From contig NZ_PGFB01000001.1 in NCBI RefSeq assembly GCF_002797855.1, forward strand, positions 682,001 to 746,000: a DNA stretch of 64,000 bases, given 5' to 3'. A program made the position numbers and the translations under genes. The stretch's first letter is position 1; each line of letters begins with the position of its first letter. Below, one piece after another: positions 40,926 through 50,277 of the stretch. Under the pieces are notes generated by a model. That model was not told where the DNA came from. It saw nothing but the letters and a program-made list of their open reading frames with translations, and searched no databases. Source of the stretch: Compostimonas suwonensis (GTDB lineage: Bacteria; Actinomycetota; Actinomycetes; Actinomycetales; Microbacteriaceae).

Positions 40926-42443
40926 ATGGCCGAGACGCCCCCCACCGAGCACGACGAACCGACAGCGGAGGAGATCTCCGAGCAGAAGTCGGTGCGCCTG
41001 GCCAAGCGGGAGCGGCTCATCGCCTCGGCGCAGAACCCCGGCGGCGGCGCATATCCCGTGACGGTTCCCGTGACCCACACCATCCCCGACATCCGCGCCC
41101 GCTTCGGCGAGCTCGAGGCGGATGCGACGACCGGCGAGACGGTCGGGGTCGCCGGCCGTGTGGTCTTCCTCCGCAACACGGGCAAGCTCTGCTTCGCGAC
41201 GCTCCAATCCGGCGACGGCAGCCGTGTGCAGGCCATGGTGAGCCTCGCGCAGGTGGGCGAGGAGTCGCTCGCCGAGTGGAAGGATCTCGTCGACCTGGGC
41301 GACCACGTCTTCGTCTCGGGCGAGGTCATCTCCTCCCGCCGCGGCGAGCTGTCGATCCTCGTGCAGAGCTGGCAGATCGCGACCAAGGCGCTGCTGCCGC
41401 TGCCCAACCTCCACAACGAGCTGAGCGACGAGAACAAGGTGCGCAGCCGCTACCTCGACCTGATCCTGCGCGAGCAGGCCCGCCGCAACGTCATCGAGCG
41501 CGCCACGACCATGGTCTCGCTCCGCAGCACCTTCACCGATCTGGGCTTCATCGAGGTCGAGACCCCCATGCTGCAGACCATGCACGGCGGCGCGGCGGCG
41601 CGGCCCTTCGTCACCCACAGCAACGCCTTCGACATGGAGCTCTTCCTGCGCATCGCGCCCGAGCTCTTCCTCAAGCGCGCCGTCGTCGGCGGCATCGACC
41701 GGGTCTTCGAGATCAACCGCAACTTCCGCAACGAGGGCGCCGACTCGACCCACTCGCCCGAGTTCGCGATGCTCGAGGCCTACGAGGCCTACGGCGACTA
41801 CAACTCGATCGCCGACATCACCCAGCGCCTGATCCAGGATGCCGCGCTCGCCGTCTCGGGAAGCCACGTGGTCACGTGGGCCGACGGCACCGAGTTCGAC
41901 CTCGGCGGGGAGTGGGATCGGATCAGCATGTACGACAGTCTCTCGGAGGCGGCCGGCATCCCGATCACTCCGCAGACCTCTGTGGAGGAGCTGCAGGCGC
42001 TCGCCGACCGTGAAGGGGTGGAGGTGCCTCTCGCCAACCACGGCAAGCTCGTCGAGGAGCTCTGGGAGCACTTCGTGAAGGGCTCGCTCACGAAGCCCAC
42101 CTTCGTGCTCGACTTCCCCGTCGAGACGAGCCCGCTCACGCGCGCGCACCGTTCGATCGAGGGCGTCGTGGAGAAGTGGGATCTCTACATCCGCGGCTTC
42201 GAGCTGGCCACGGGCTACTCCGAGCTCGTCGACCCGGTCGTGCAGCGCGAGCGCTTCGTCGAGCAGGCCAAGCAGGGCGCGGCGGGCGACGTCGAGGCGA
42301 TGCGCGTCGACGAGGAGTTCCTGCGGGCCCTCGAATACGGCATGCCGCCGTCAGGCGGGATGGGCATGGGAATCGACCGGCTGCTCATGGCGCTCACGGG
42401 TCTCGGCATCCGCGAGACCATCCTCTTCCCCCTCGTCAAGTAG
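40926..42443 (+). CDS. lysS: Lysyl-tRNA synthetase, class II
   Basis: A 505-aa class II synthetase. The N-terminal OB-fold anticodon domain ([32 protein letters not shown]) precedes the catalytic core: motif 1 around [21 protein letters not shown], motif 2 [20 protein letters not shown] and motif 3 [11 protein letters not shown]. It charges tRNA-Lys in the cytosol. Confidence 0.97.
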   Translation: MAETPPTEHDEPTAEEISEQKSVRLAKRERLIASAQNPGGGAYPVTVPVTHTIPDIRARFGELEADATTGETVGVAGRVVFLRNTGKLCFATLQSGDGSRVQAMVSLAQVGEESLAEWKDLVDLGDHVFVSGEVISSRRGELSILVQSWQIATKALLPLPNLHNELSDENKVRSRYLDLILREQARRNVIERATTMVSLRSTFTDLGFIEVETPMLQTMHGGAAARPFVTHSNAFDMELFLRIAPELFLKRAVVGGIDRVFEINRNFRNEGADSTHSPEFAMLEAYEAYGDYNSIADITQRLIQDAALAVSGSHVVTWADGTEFDLGGEWDRISMYDSLSEAAGIPITPQTSVEELQALADREGVEVPLANHGKLVEELWEHFVKGSLTKPTFVLDFPVETSPLTRAHRSIEGVVEKWDLYIRGFELATGYSELVDPVVQRERFVEQAKQGAAGDVEAMRVDEEFLRALEYGMPPSGGMGMGIDRLLMALTGLGIRETILFPLVK

Positions 42444-42487
42444 CTCACGGCCCGCTCACCGCCCGAGCGGCGTATCCTGGAGGGGTT

Positions 42488-42688
42488 ATGGACGATTTCT
42501 GGACCAACGCGCTCTGGTCGCTCGCGCCGACGGTACTCGTCGGGCTCATCTTCTGGATGATCATGCGCTCGATCCTCCGAGCCGACCGCACCGAGCGCAA
42601 GGTGTATGCCAAGGTCGAGGCCGAGGAGCGCGCGAAGCTCGGCCTGCCGCCCGCGACCGGCGGCGCGGAAAACCCGCCCGCGGTCTGA
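42488..42688 (+). CDS. Small single-span membrane protein after lysS
   Basis: A 66-aa protein with one helix (about residues 9-29) and a charged tail (RADRTERKVYAKVEAEERAKLGLPPA). Small proteins of this shape follow lysS in related Microbacteriaceae; no function is known. The GAGGGG-like sequence before the ATG at 42488 is a plausible ribosome binding site. Confidence 0.75.
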   Translation: MDDFWTNALWSLAPTVLVGLIFWMIMRSILRADRTERKVYAKVEAEERAKLGLPPATGGAENPPAV

Positions 42689-42752
42689 GTGCCGCTACTG
42701 TTGCACTGAGCCGCCCGGTTCAGCTCGACTCGACAGCAGGGGTTACCGTACG

Positions 42753-44216
42753 ATGACGCCCGAAGCGACCACGATCTGGATCGTCGTACCGCTCCTGATC
42801 GTCGATTTCATCATCCGCGTGGTGGCGATCATCGTGGTCCCCCGCAACCGCCGCCCGACCTCGGGCATGGCATGGCTGCTCGCGATCTTCTTCATCCCGT
42901 ACATCGGTGTCATCCTCTTCCTGCTGATCGGCAGCACGAAGCTGCCGAAGCGCCGGCGCGAGAAGCAGCTCGAGATCAACACCTTCATCATCGACAGCAC
43001 CGAGGGCATCGAGCGCGTGCGCCGCGACCACCCGTGGCCGCCGTGGCTCGAGTCGGTCGTGCACCTCAACCGCAACCTCGGCGCCATGCCGCTCGTGGGC
43101 GGCAACCACGCGAGGCTCATCGGGGGTTACTACGAGTCGTTCCAGTCGATGATCGACGAGATCGACAAGGCCAAGCGCTACGTGCACGTGGAGTTCTACA
43201 TCCTGTCGCTGGATGCCACGACCGGCCCGTTCTTCGACGCGCTCGAGGCCGCGATCGGCCGGGGCGTGACGGTGCGGGTGATGATGGACCACATCGCCTC
43301 TTTGCGTCAGCCCGGCTTCACGGACACGAAGAAGCGGCTCACCGCCATGAAGGCGGACTGGCGCCTGATGCTGCCTGTGCAGCCGTTCCGGGGCCGGTAC
43401 CAGCGCCCCGACCTGCGCAACCACCGCAAGCTGCTCATCGTCGACGGCACCGTGGGTTTCATGGGGTCGCAGAACATCGTCGACCGCAGCTACAACAAGA
43501 AGTCGAACATCAAGCGCGGCCTCAAGTGGCAAGACCTCATGACGCGCGTGCAGGGCCCGATCGTCGCGGGTCTCAACGCGATCTTCATCACCGACTGGTA
43601 CAGCGAGACCGACGAGCTGCTCACGCGCGAGACCGAGCCAATCGTCGACGAGGTGACCGCCGACACGCTGGACTGCCAGATCGTGCCGAGCGGGCCGGGC
43701 TTCGAGGGCGAGAACAACCTGCGACTGTTCCTCGCGCTGCTGTACTACGCGCAGGATCGCATCATCATCACGAGCCCGTACTTCGTTCCCGACGAGTCGA
43801 TGCTCTATGCGATCACGACGGCCGTGCAGCGCGGCATCGTCGTCGAGCTCTTCGTCTCCGAGATCGGCGACCAGGCGCTCGTCTACCACGCTCAGCGCTC
43901 CTACTACGAGGCCCTCCTGCGCGCGGGCGTGCGCATCTGGATGTACAAGGCGCCCTACATCCTGCACGCCAAGCACTTCACGATCGACGACGACGTGGCC
44001 GTGATCGGGTCGAGCAACATGGACATGCGCTCCTTCAGCCTCAACCTCGAGGTCTCGATGATGGTGCGCGGCCGTTCCTTCGTCGACGAGATGCGCGAGG
44101 TCGAGCAGCGCTACCGTGACGACAGCCGTGAGCTGACCCTCGAGGAGTGGATGCGTCAGCCTCTCCGCTCGACGATCCTCGACAACCTCGCCCGCCTGAC
44201 CTCGGCCGTTCAGTAG
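42753..44216 (+). CDS. cls: Cardiolipin synthase (phospholipase D family)
   Basis: A 487-aa membrane enzyme. Two N-terminal helices (about residues 5-27 and 38-60) precede two phospholipase-D units with HKD motifs NHRKLLIVDG and LHAKHFTIDD, plus the paired GSQN and GSSNMD segments. It condenses two phosphatidylglycerols into cardiolipin and glycerol. It stands between the small membrane protein and a DUF1349 gene. Confidence 0.94.
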   Translation: MTPEATTIWIVVPLLIVDFIIRVVAIIVVPRNRRPTSGMAWLLAIFFIPYIGVILFLLIGSTKLPKRRREKQLEINTFIIDSTEGIERVRRDHPWPPWLESVVHLNRNLGAMPLVGGNHARLIGGYYESFQSMIDEIDKAKRYVHVEFYILSLDATTGPFFDALEAAIGRGVTVRVMMDHIASLRQPGFTDTKKRLTAMKADWRLMLPVQPFRGRYQRPDLRNHRKLLIVDGTVGFMGSQNIVDRSYNKKSNIKRGLKWQDLMTRVQGPIVAGLNAIFITDWYSETDELLTRETEPIVDEVTADTLDCQIVPSGPGFEGENNLRLFLALLYYAQDRIIITSPYFVPDESMLYAITTAVQRGIVVELFVSEIGDQALVYHAQRSYYEALLRAGVRIWMYKAPYILHAKHFTIDDDVAVIGSSNMDMRSFSLNLEVSMMVRGRSFVDEMREVEQRYRDDSRELTLEEWMRQPLRSTILDNLARLTSAVQ

Positions 44217-44223
44217 GCCCCGG

Positions 44224-44808
44224 ATGTCGCGCACCGGGGTGGAGTGGTCGAGCGGTGTCTGGACGCACGAGCCGGTCTCCGCCGTCGAGCAGGGCGGCGA
44301 TCTGCTCGTGACCGCCGTGGAGGGCAGCGACGCCTGGCGTCACACCTCCTACGGCTTCGTGCACGACAGCGAGCACACGCTCGTGCGCGAGCTGCCGGAT
44401 GCCGCGGCCGTCGAGGTCGCGTTCACGGTCGGCTTCGAGGCGCAGTTCGACCAGGCCGGCGTCTTCCTGCGGGTCGACGACGAGAACTGGATCAAGGCGG
44501 GCGTGGAGTTCGCCGACGGCTCTCCGCAGCTGGGCGCCGTGGTCACACGGGGCTCGTCGGACTGGTCGGTCGCGCCCGTGCCGGAGTGGGCGGGCCGGGT
44601 CGTCACCGTGCGGGCGAGCCGTTCGGGGGATGCCGTGACCGTACGGGCCGCGGTGGAGGGCGAGCCGTTCCGCCTCGTGCGGGTGGCGCCGCTGCCGCCC
44701 GGTGCCGTCGTGCACGCGGGCCCGTTCTGCTGCGCGCCCACGAGGGCGGGACTCGTCGTGCGCTTCCACGAGTGGGCGGTCACGGAGCCCGACGGCTCGC
44801 TGCACTGA
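44224..44808 (+). CDS. DUF1349 beta-sandwich protein
   Basis: A 194-aa protein of the DUF1349 family, a concanavalin-like fold. Family blocks are LLVTAVEGSDAWRHTSYGFVHDSEH, FEAQFDQAGVFLRVDDENWIKAGVEFADG and the C-terminal GPFCCAPTRAGLVVRFHEW. Members are cytosolic with unknown substrates, possibly carbohydrate-binding. The start lies 7 bases after the cls stop, so co-transcription is likely. Confidence 0.88.
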   Translation: MSRTGVEWSSGVWTHEPVSAVEQGGDLLVTAVEGSDAWRHTSYGFVHDSEHTLVRELPDAAAVEVAFTVGFEAQFDQAGVFLRVDDENWIKAGVEFADGSPQLGAVVTRGSSDWSVAPVPEWAGRVVTVRASRSGDAVTVRAAVEGEPFRLVRVAPLPPGAVVHAGPFCCAPTRAGLVVRFHEWAVTEPDGSLH

Positions 44809-45295
44809 CCCGACCCTCGCCGCCGACCCGAGCACATCGACCCGAGCGCATCGACCCGACGATTCAATCGACCCGGCGGCTCGTCGGCTCGGCGGCCCGA
44901 CTCTTCGGGAGGAGTTCATTCCCCGTTGTCAGTCGATTCATAAGAACGAGGAATAACGAGTTCTTTCGCGGGGCGACACATGTGCGTAACATGCGACGCA
45001 TAGCGTTTTCACTGGAGAAGGCACCCGGCGCTCGGCCGAGCTACACGCAGAGGGCGCCGTTCTGGCGTGCCCGGCCTAAAATTCTCGCGCAATAATCGCG
45101 CATGGAAATTGTGAAGTACGCATTATTTTTGCGAATTCAGACGAATATCGCCATGCGATTGCGTGCAAACTGTTTCCTACGCACAATTGTACACTTGCGG
45201 CATCCTGACCCCCTGATGCCGGGGCGACGCTCGACACCCCCGATCGTGGCCGGAAGCACTCGTACCAGTTCGTTAGTCCCATCGAATGGAGAACC
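44809..45295. other. AT-rich intergenic region before the M14 peptidase gene
   Basis: About 490 bp without a supported gene. GC falls toward 50% between about 44930 and 45200. It holds a candidate promoter at 45159-45187 and a 108-base leader. No riboswitch or small-protein gene was recognised. The length suggests complex regulation of the downstream secreted peptidase. Confidence 0.5.
45159..45187 (+). promoter_or_regulatory. Candidate promoter of the M14 peptidase gene
   Basis: TTGCGT (45159-45164) and CACAAT (45182-45187) are separated by 17 bases, within an AT-rich stretch. The start codon lies 108 bases downstream, giving a long leader. Confidence 0.35.
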
Positions 45296-48200
45296 ATGAC
45301 GTTCAAACGCGTCCTTGCGGGCATCGGAGTCACCGTCCTGTCGGCGGCAACTCTCACGCTCGGCGCCGACGTGGCATTCTCGGCAGAGAATCCGTCCGCA
45401 CCGCCGGTCGTCGTACCGATCTCGACGACGATCACCCCGCCCACGAGCTACCCCGTGCAGCACGACCTGCCCGTCGTGCCCGACAACCCCAACGACGCCT
45501 CGATCAACCGCGGCGCGATCCCCTACGACGAGATCGCCCCCAAGATCAACAGCCTCATGGACTACAGCAACCGGGTCTCGGCCCAGGTCGTCGGCCAGTC
45601 GGCCGGGGGCAAAGACATCTACCTCGTGACCGTCACCGCCCGTGAGACGCCGGAGCAGACCGCCCAGCAGCTCGCCTGGCGCGACAAGATCAAGCACGAC
45701 TCCGCCGCCGCCGCGACCGACACCGCTCTCAAGGCGGGCTACAAGATGCCGATCTGGTTCAACGGCAACATCCACGGCAACGAGTGGGAGGGCACCGACG
45801 CGACCCTCAACTACATCGACTTCCTCGCCAAGGACACCTCGCCGGAGACAGCGGAGCTGCTCGCCAACTACCGCCTGTACTTCACGGTGACGAACAACCC
45901 CGACGGCCGTGTCGCGGGTCAGCGTCCCTCCGACTCGGGCTTCGACATCAACCGCGACATGATCACGGGGGCGACCCCGGAGTCGACGATCATCCGCGAC
46001 CTGTCGGCGATGATCCAGCCGACGTTCTTCTTCGACCTGCACGGGTACACCGGCATCCTGCAGATCGAGCCCTGCGGCCCGCCGCACGGTGAGAACTACG
46101 AGTACGACCTCTTCCTGCCGTACGCCTACGACGCGGCGCTCGCCATGGAGAAGGCCGTCGTCGAGGCGAACATCCCGGGCAACACCTACCAGGACGAGAA
46201 CGGCAACCCGACGCTCGAGAACACCGGGAAGGTCTTGATCCCCTATCGCGACATCCGCGCGGGATGGGATGACTGGCCCCCGATCTTCACGCCGCAGTAC
46301 GTCGCCTACCAGGGCGCCATCACGAACACCGTGGAGCTCCCGCTCGGCCGCAGCAGCGTCGTCGAGACGAACAAGGCCAACTCCGCTGTCGACGTCCAGG
46401 TCGCCGGGGTCGTCATCAAGTCGGCCGTCGACTACGTGGTCGAGAACACGGCTCCCGCCCTCGACAACCAGATCGAGATCTTCCGCCGCGGCTCGGCGGG
46501 TGAGCCGCAGCGCTCCATCCCGGCCGACGTCGAGGCGGGGGACTTCCCCGGCCCGACCGAATGGACCGAGATCTGGGACGAGACCGACATCTACAACGCC
46601 GAGTTCCCGCGCGCCTACGTCCTGCCCATGGGCGAGGGTCAGCGCTCGGACACCGACGCGATCGCGCTCGTCGACCAGCTGCTCGCGAACGGCGTCGAGG
46701 TGAAGAAGACGACGGCGCCCTACACGGCGAACGGCACGACGTACCCCGCCGGCTCGTACCTCGTCGACATGCACCAGCCGCTGCGCGGGATGGCGAACGT
46801 CTTCCTCGCGAACGGAACGGACATCTCGGAGCGCGTGCCCGACATGTACGACATCTCGGCATGGAGCCCGGGCCTGCTCTGGGGCGCGACGGTCGACGCC
46901 GTCGGCAGCACCACCGACCCGGCCCTCGCGGTCGCGACCGAGGTCGTGAAGGAGACCGCCCCCACGGGCACCGTCCCCGCAGCGGGCAGCTACCTCGAGC
47001 TCGAGCTCGAAGGCGTCTCGGAGTACCAGGCCGTGAACTACCTGCTCGAGAACGACATCGCGGTGTCGACGTTCGACGACGGCTCGATCATCGTCGGCCC
47101 TGAGGGCCACGACGCTGCCGCCGCCGTCGCGCAGGCGTACGGAGTGCAGTTCGAGGCGAGCGACGGAACCCGTCTGCTCGAGGAGGAGGCCCGCGGGCTC
47201 GACGACCTGACGATCGGCTACAGCGGCACGCAGGACGAGCGCGTGTCCCTCACCAAGCTCGGCTTCGACGACCTCGTGCAGGTCACGAGTGCGACGATCA
47301 CGGCCGGCACGGTCGACCTCAGCACGATCGACGTGCTGTGGCTGGGGGCGAGCCTCAACTTCAACGGCCAGCAGCAGGCCGGCAAAGACAAGGTCACCGC
47401 CTACCTGGCGACGGGCAGGGGTGTCGCGGGCAAGGGCACGGCCATCTCCGGCTTCGCCTCGACCTTCGGCCTCGTCACCGCCACGGCCACGAGCGGCACG
47501 AGCGGATCGAACGGCATCGTGTCGGTCGACACGCCCGACGACGGCCTCTTCGGGCCGTACGAGCAGGACTCGGCCTTCGTCTACCCGGCCGTCTGGTACA
47601 CCGGTCTCGGTGAGAACGCCACGGTCGAGCAGCGCTACGCGAGCGAGGACACCTTCGTCTCGGGCCACTGGGTGAGCTCGGAGGGGCGTTCGTACACGGA
47701 TGCCGCGGGCCAGGCGTCGATCGTCTCCGCCGAGGCGGCGACCGGCAGCAAGGTCGTGATGTTCGGCACCTCGCCGAACTACCGCGCGCACCCGATCGGC
47801 GGCTTCAGCCAGATCGCCCGGAGCCTCTTCTGGGTCGGTCCGGAGGGCGCCGAGGTCACGGAGCCGGTCATCACGACTCCGACTCCCACCGCCGAGCCGA
47901 CCGAGGAGCCGACGGAAGAGCCCACGGAGGAGCCCACGACCGAGCCGACCGACGAGCCGACGACCCCGCCCACCGGCGGAGCCGTGACCCCGGTCGACGA
48001 GTCGGAGCTCACGGATGCGGCGAAGGCGGGCGTGACGGTGTCTCCGTCGAAGACCGCTGCCGGCACATCCGTCACGGTCACCGTCGGAGCGGATCACGCG
48101 GGTGACGAGGTTTCGGCCTGGCTCTACTCGACGCCCGCCACGCTGGGCGAGCACGCGGTGAGCGCGTCGGGCACGTTCGGGGTCACGATCCCGAGCGACA

Positions 48201-48412
48201 CCACGACGGGGCACCACAAGCTCGCGGTGCTCGACGCCGAGGGCGCGCTCATCGGCTGGGCTGAGATCGAGATCACGGCGCCCGCGGGCCTCGCCTCGAC
48301 CGGCTTCCAGGCCGGCGGCATGGTCACCCTCGCGGTTCTGCTGCTGCTCTCGGGCGCGGCTGTCGTGATCGTCATGCGATCGAGGAGGGCCCGCCCCGCC
48401 TCGCGCGGCTAG
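45296..48412 (+). CDS. Large secreted M14 zinc carboxypeptidase with Ig-like module and LASTG tail
   Basis: A 1038-aa exported protein. A signal peptide ends near VAFSAEN. The M14 domain (about residues 75-400) has the zinc motif NIHGNEWEG (HxxE), the third His in FFFDLHGYTG and the substrate region NNPDGRVAGQ. A long middle region (about 400-850) has no clear assignment beyond beta-rich, GATase-like patches (VVMFGTSPNYRAHPIGG). A TEEPTEEPTE-type linker leads to an Ig-like module (about 900-1000) also found in the nuclease at 54623, then LASTG, a hydrophobic helix and RSRRARPASRG. This is the layout of a class E sortase substrate. It probably digests proteins or peptidoglycan peptides outside the cell. 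Confidence 0.9.
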   Translation: MTFKRVLAGIGVTVLSAATLTLGADVAFSAENPSAPPVVVPISTTITPPTSYPVQHDLPVVPDNPNDASINRGAIPYDEIAPKINSLMDYSNRVSAQVVGQSAGGKDIYLVTVTARETPEQTAQQLAWRDKIKHDSAAAATDTALKAGYKMPIWFNGNIHGNEWEGTDATLNYIDFLAKDTSPETAELLANYRLYFTVTNNPDGRVAGQRPSDSGFDINRDMITGATPESTIIRDLSAMIQPTFFFDLHGYTGILQIEPCGPPHGENYEYDLFLPYAYDAALAMEKAVVEANIPGNTYQDENGNPTLENTGKVLIPYRDIRAGWDDWPPIFTPQYVAYQGAITNTVELPLGRSSVVETNKANSAVDVQVAGVVIKSAVDYVVENTAPALDNQIEIFRRGSAGEPQRSIPADVEAGDFPGPTEWTEIWDETDIYNAEFPRAYVLPMGEGQRSDTDAIALVDQLLANGVEVKKTTAPYTANGTTYPAGSYLVDMHQPLRGMANVFLANGTDISERVPDMYDISAWSPGLLWGATVDAVGSTTDPALAVATEVVKETAPTGTVPAAGSYLELELEGVSEYQAVNYLLENDIAVSTFDDGSIIVGPEGHDAAAAVAQAYGVQFEASDGTRLLEEEARGLDDLTIGYSGTQDERVSLTKLGFDDLVQVTSATITAGTVDLSTIDVLWLGASLNFNGQQQAGKDKVTAYLATGRGVAGKGTAISGFASTFGLVTATATSGTSGSNGIVSVDTPDDGLFGPYEQDSAFVYPAVWYTGLGENATVEQRYASEDTFVSGHWVSSEGRSYTDAAGQASIVSAEAATGSKVVMFGTSPNYRAHPIGGFSQIARSLFWVGPEGAEVTEPVITTPTPTAEPTEEPTEEPTEEPTTEPTDEPTTPPTGGAVTPVDESELTDAAKAGVTVSPSKTAAGTSVTVTVGADHAGDEVSAWLYSTPATLGEHAVSASGTFGVTIPSDTTTGHHKLAVLDAEGALIGWAEIEITAPAGLASTGFQAGGMVTLAVLLLLSGAAVVIVMRSRRARPASRG

Positions 48413-48422
48413 GGTCTGACGC

Positions 48423-48471
48423 CACGAGGGCGGTGCCGGTGCGAGTCTCTCGCGCCGGCACCGCCCTCGTG
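48423..48471 (+). terminator. Hairpin terminator after the M14 peptidase gene
   Basis: A perfect 17-bp stem (48423-48439 with 48455-48471) extended inward by a wobble and five more pairs, leaving a 3-base loop. It begins ten bases after the stop codon. Confidence 0.85.
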
Positions 48472-48532
48472 TGTCCTCGCCTCGTGTGCCTCATCCTCGC
48501 CCATCCTCATCCTCGCCCATCCTCGATAACGC

Positions 48533-48901
48533 CCAAATGGCCGTTGTCGAGAATGCTGAACGGCACTTCGGCGTAGGTCGTCGGGCCATATCGCGCAAAT
48601 GGACGCATCCTTTTTCGTCTCCACCCCCTAGATCCAGGCCTGCCATCGTTCGGTCGTCTCATCCACGAGGCCGCTCATCGACACACGCCAAATGGTTCGT
48701 ATCCGACATCCACAACGGCCAAATGGCGGATGTCGATGGACGTTTTGACGCAAGTGGAGTACGCGTCCGTCTCGCGGCGGAGGAATGGAGAGCCGGTCAC
48801 GTGCGAGGTGCCGTACCCGCATCCTCACGTACGACTCGCGCCATATCGTCCCTCGATGCGAACAGTTTGGCCGATGTGGGATGGGCGGAACAGCCAAATG
48901 G
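48533..48901. repeat. Cluster of CAAATGG-containing palindromic repeats
   Basis: CCAAATGG occurs at 48533, 48688, 48719 and 48894, and GCAAATGG at 48595, all on the plus strand. The word CCATATCG occurs twice (about 48586 and 48841). The best-defined unit, 48676-48738, has perfect ends CATCGACA / TGTCGATG and nested GCCA/TGGC arms. The other units are more degenerate. Confidence 0.65.
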
Positions 48902-48908
48902 CGTCAAT

Positions 48909-49030
48909 CGAGGACGGGGAGGAAAGGGAGGGGTCGAGGACAGGGAAGGGTGACGGGGAAGGATGCTGGGGAAGAAGGAAGAAAGGGAAAAGGAAGAAAA
49001 AGGGAAGAAGGGAGGGGTGGAAGACGAGGC
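48909..49030 (-). terminator. Long polypurine/polypyrimidine tract, candidate Rho-dependent terminator of the pirin gene
   Basis: About 120 bases are almost all purine on the plus strand. Transcripts leaving the pirin gene (minus strand) would be C/U-rich and nearly free of G, the make-up of a Rho utilisation site, and no hairpin terminator is seen there. Triplex formation is another possible property. Confidence 0.4.
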
Positions 49031-49049
49031 CCAGGCCCGGAGTCCCGCC

Positions 49050-50036
49050 CTACGCGCGCGGCTTGAGCCGCACCGTCGGCAACTCGGGCGCCGGCAGCGC
49101 CGAGCCGTCGTACGAGGGGATCGCCCCGAATCGGCCGTGCGGATCCTCGCCGGCGATGACCTCGGCCTGCCACTGCCGCCGGAACTCGACGACCTCCTCG
49201 TGGCTGCGGCCGATGAAGTTCCACCACATGACGATCTGCTCGCCGAACGGGACCCCGCCGACGAGCAGCACGCGCGCCGGCGCATCCGTCTCGGCCTCGA
49301 GGCGCAGCACGGAGCGGCCGGTGTCGACGTAGGCGAGCTGCGAGGGCTCCGCCCAGGTGCCCTCGACGCGCACGCGCCCGGTGTCGGCGAGCACCCCGTG
49401 CTCGAAGGACGCGTCGACGGGCAGCTCGATCCGTGCGCCCGCGGGCAGGTCGATCTGGGCGCCGACGAGGGGCGTGAACGCGGATGCCGCCGAGCCGACC
49501 CCGAGCAGCGTGCCGACGATGACGCGCACCGTGGCCCCCTCGAACCACACGGGCTGCGGAACGTGGTGCTCGAAGAACGGCTCGTGGTCGCGGGCGCCGT
49601 CGGGCAGCGCGACCCACAGCTGTGCCCCGTGCAGGCTCGTGGTCGCGGCCGTCGACACCTCGGAGTGGCTGATGCCGCGCCCCGCCGTCATGAGGTTGAG
49701 CTCGCCGGGCCGCACCATGGCGTGGCTGCCGACGCTGTCGCGGTGCTCGATCTCGCCCGCGAACAGCCAGCTCACCGTCTGCAGGCCCGTGTGCGGGTGC
49801 GGCGGAACCTGCATCGCGCCGGCATGGTCGACGGGATCGGGGCCGTAGTGGTCGATGAAGCACCAGGCGCCGATCGTGGAGCGGGCGCGCTGGGGCAGGG
49901 TGCGGCGCACGCTCATGGCGCGGGGGCCGCCGAGCGGCACGTCGCGGGGGAACAGGATCTCGACGCCGGTCGCGGCATCCGTCTGCGCGGCGGCGCGCAC
50001 GACCGTCTCCGCCGGCCGTTTCTCGAGGTTGCTCAC
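49050..50036 (-). CDS. Pirin-family protein
   Basis: A 328-aa bicupin. The metal-binding histidines are in PPHPHTGLQTVSWLFAGEIEHRDSVGS and the ISHSE segment (GELNLMTAGRGISHSE), which are the pirin signatures; a C-terminal pirin_C domain follows. Bacterial pirins include quercetinases and regulators of pyruvate metabolism; no specific role can be assigned. The start is GTG at 50036. Confidence 0.92.
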   Translation of the reverse strand: MSNLEKRPAETVVRAAAQTDAATGVEILFPRDVPLGGPRAMSVRRTLPQRARSTIGAWCFIDHYGPDPVDHAGAMQVPPHPHTGLQTVSWLFAGEIEHRDSVGSHAMVRPGELNLMTAGRGISHSEVSTAATTSLHGAQLWVALPDGARDHEPFFEHHVPQPVWFEGATVRVIVGTLLGVGSAASAFTPLVGAQIDLPAGARIELPVDASFEHGVLADTGRVRVEGTWAEPSQLAYVDTGRSVLRLEAETDAPARVLLVGGVPFGEQIVMWWNFIGRSHEEVVEFRRQWQAEVIAGEDPHGRFGAIPSYDGSALPAPELPTVRLKPRA

Positions 50037-50046
50037 AAGGGGAATC

Positions 50047-50277
50047 CTACGACCGCACGAGCAGCTCGCCCACCTCGCAGTCGAGCGCCTCGCAGATGGC
50101 CGCGAGGGTCGAGAAGCGGATGGCGCGTGCGCGGTCGTTCTTCAGCACCGAGAGGTTCACGATGCTCACGCCGACGAGGCCGCTCAGCCGTGTGAGCGTC
50201 ATCCCCCGCTCGGCGAGCAGCTCGTCGAGCCGGCAGTGGATGCCGCTGAGCTCCGCGTCCGCGTCGGCGTGCGGCAC
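50047..50277 (-). CDS. XRE-type HTH regulator (YozG-like)
   Basis: A 76-aa Cro/C1-type protein: LDELLAERGMTLTRLSGLVGVSIVNLSVLKNDRARAIRFSTLAAICEALDCEVGELL covers the whole HTH_26 fold. It starts with a GTG that shares one base with the stop of the DUF2975 gene. Such pairs (YoaS-YozG in Bacillus) are widespread; the small regulator probably controls the pair. Confidence 0.9.
   Translation of the reverse strand: MPHADADAELSGIHCRLDELLAERGMTLTRLSGLVGVSIVNLSVLKNDRARAIRFSTLAAICEALDCEVGELLVRS

Larger units (their letters stand above)
48472..49049. other. Non-coding repeat-rich region between M14 peptidase and pirin genes
   Basis: No gene is supported in these 578 bp; short ORFs have no motifs. The left part (48533-48901) holds five CAAATGG words within palindromic repeats, and the right part (48909-49030) is a purine tract. 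See separate entries. Confidence 0.6.

Noticed and set aside
45137-48217. Very long open frame (1026 codons) on the minus strand opposite the M14 peptidase
   Set aside because: It mirrors the codon structure of the real gene, is extremely Arg/Val/Asp/Gly-rich and shows no domain. It is an antisense artefact of high GC.
48480-48953. Protein gene in the 48480-48953 open frame
   Set aside because: Translation is unlike any protein, crosses the palindromic repeats and the purine tract, and has no ribosome binding site.
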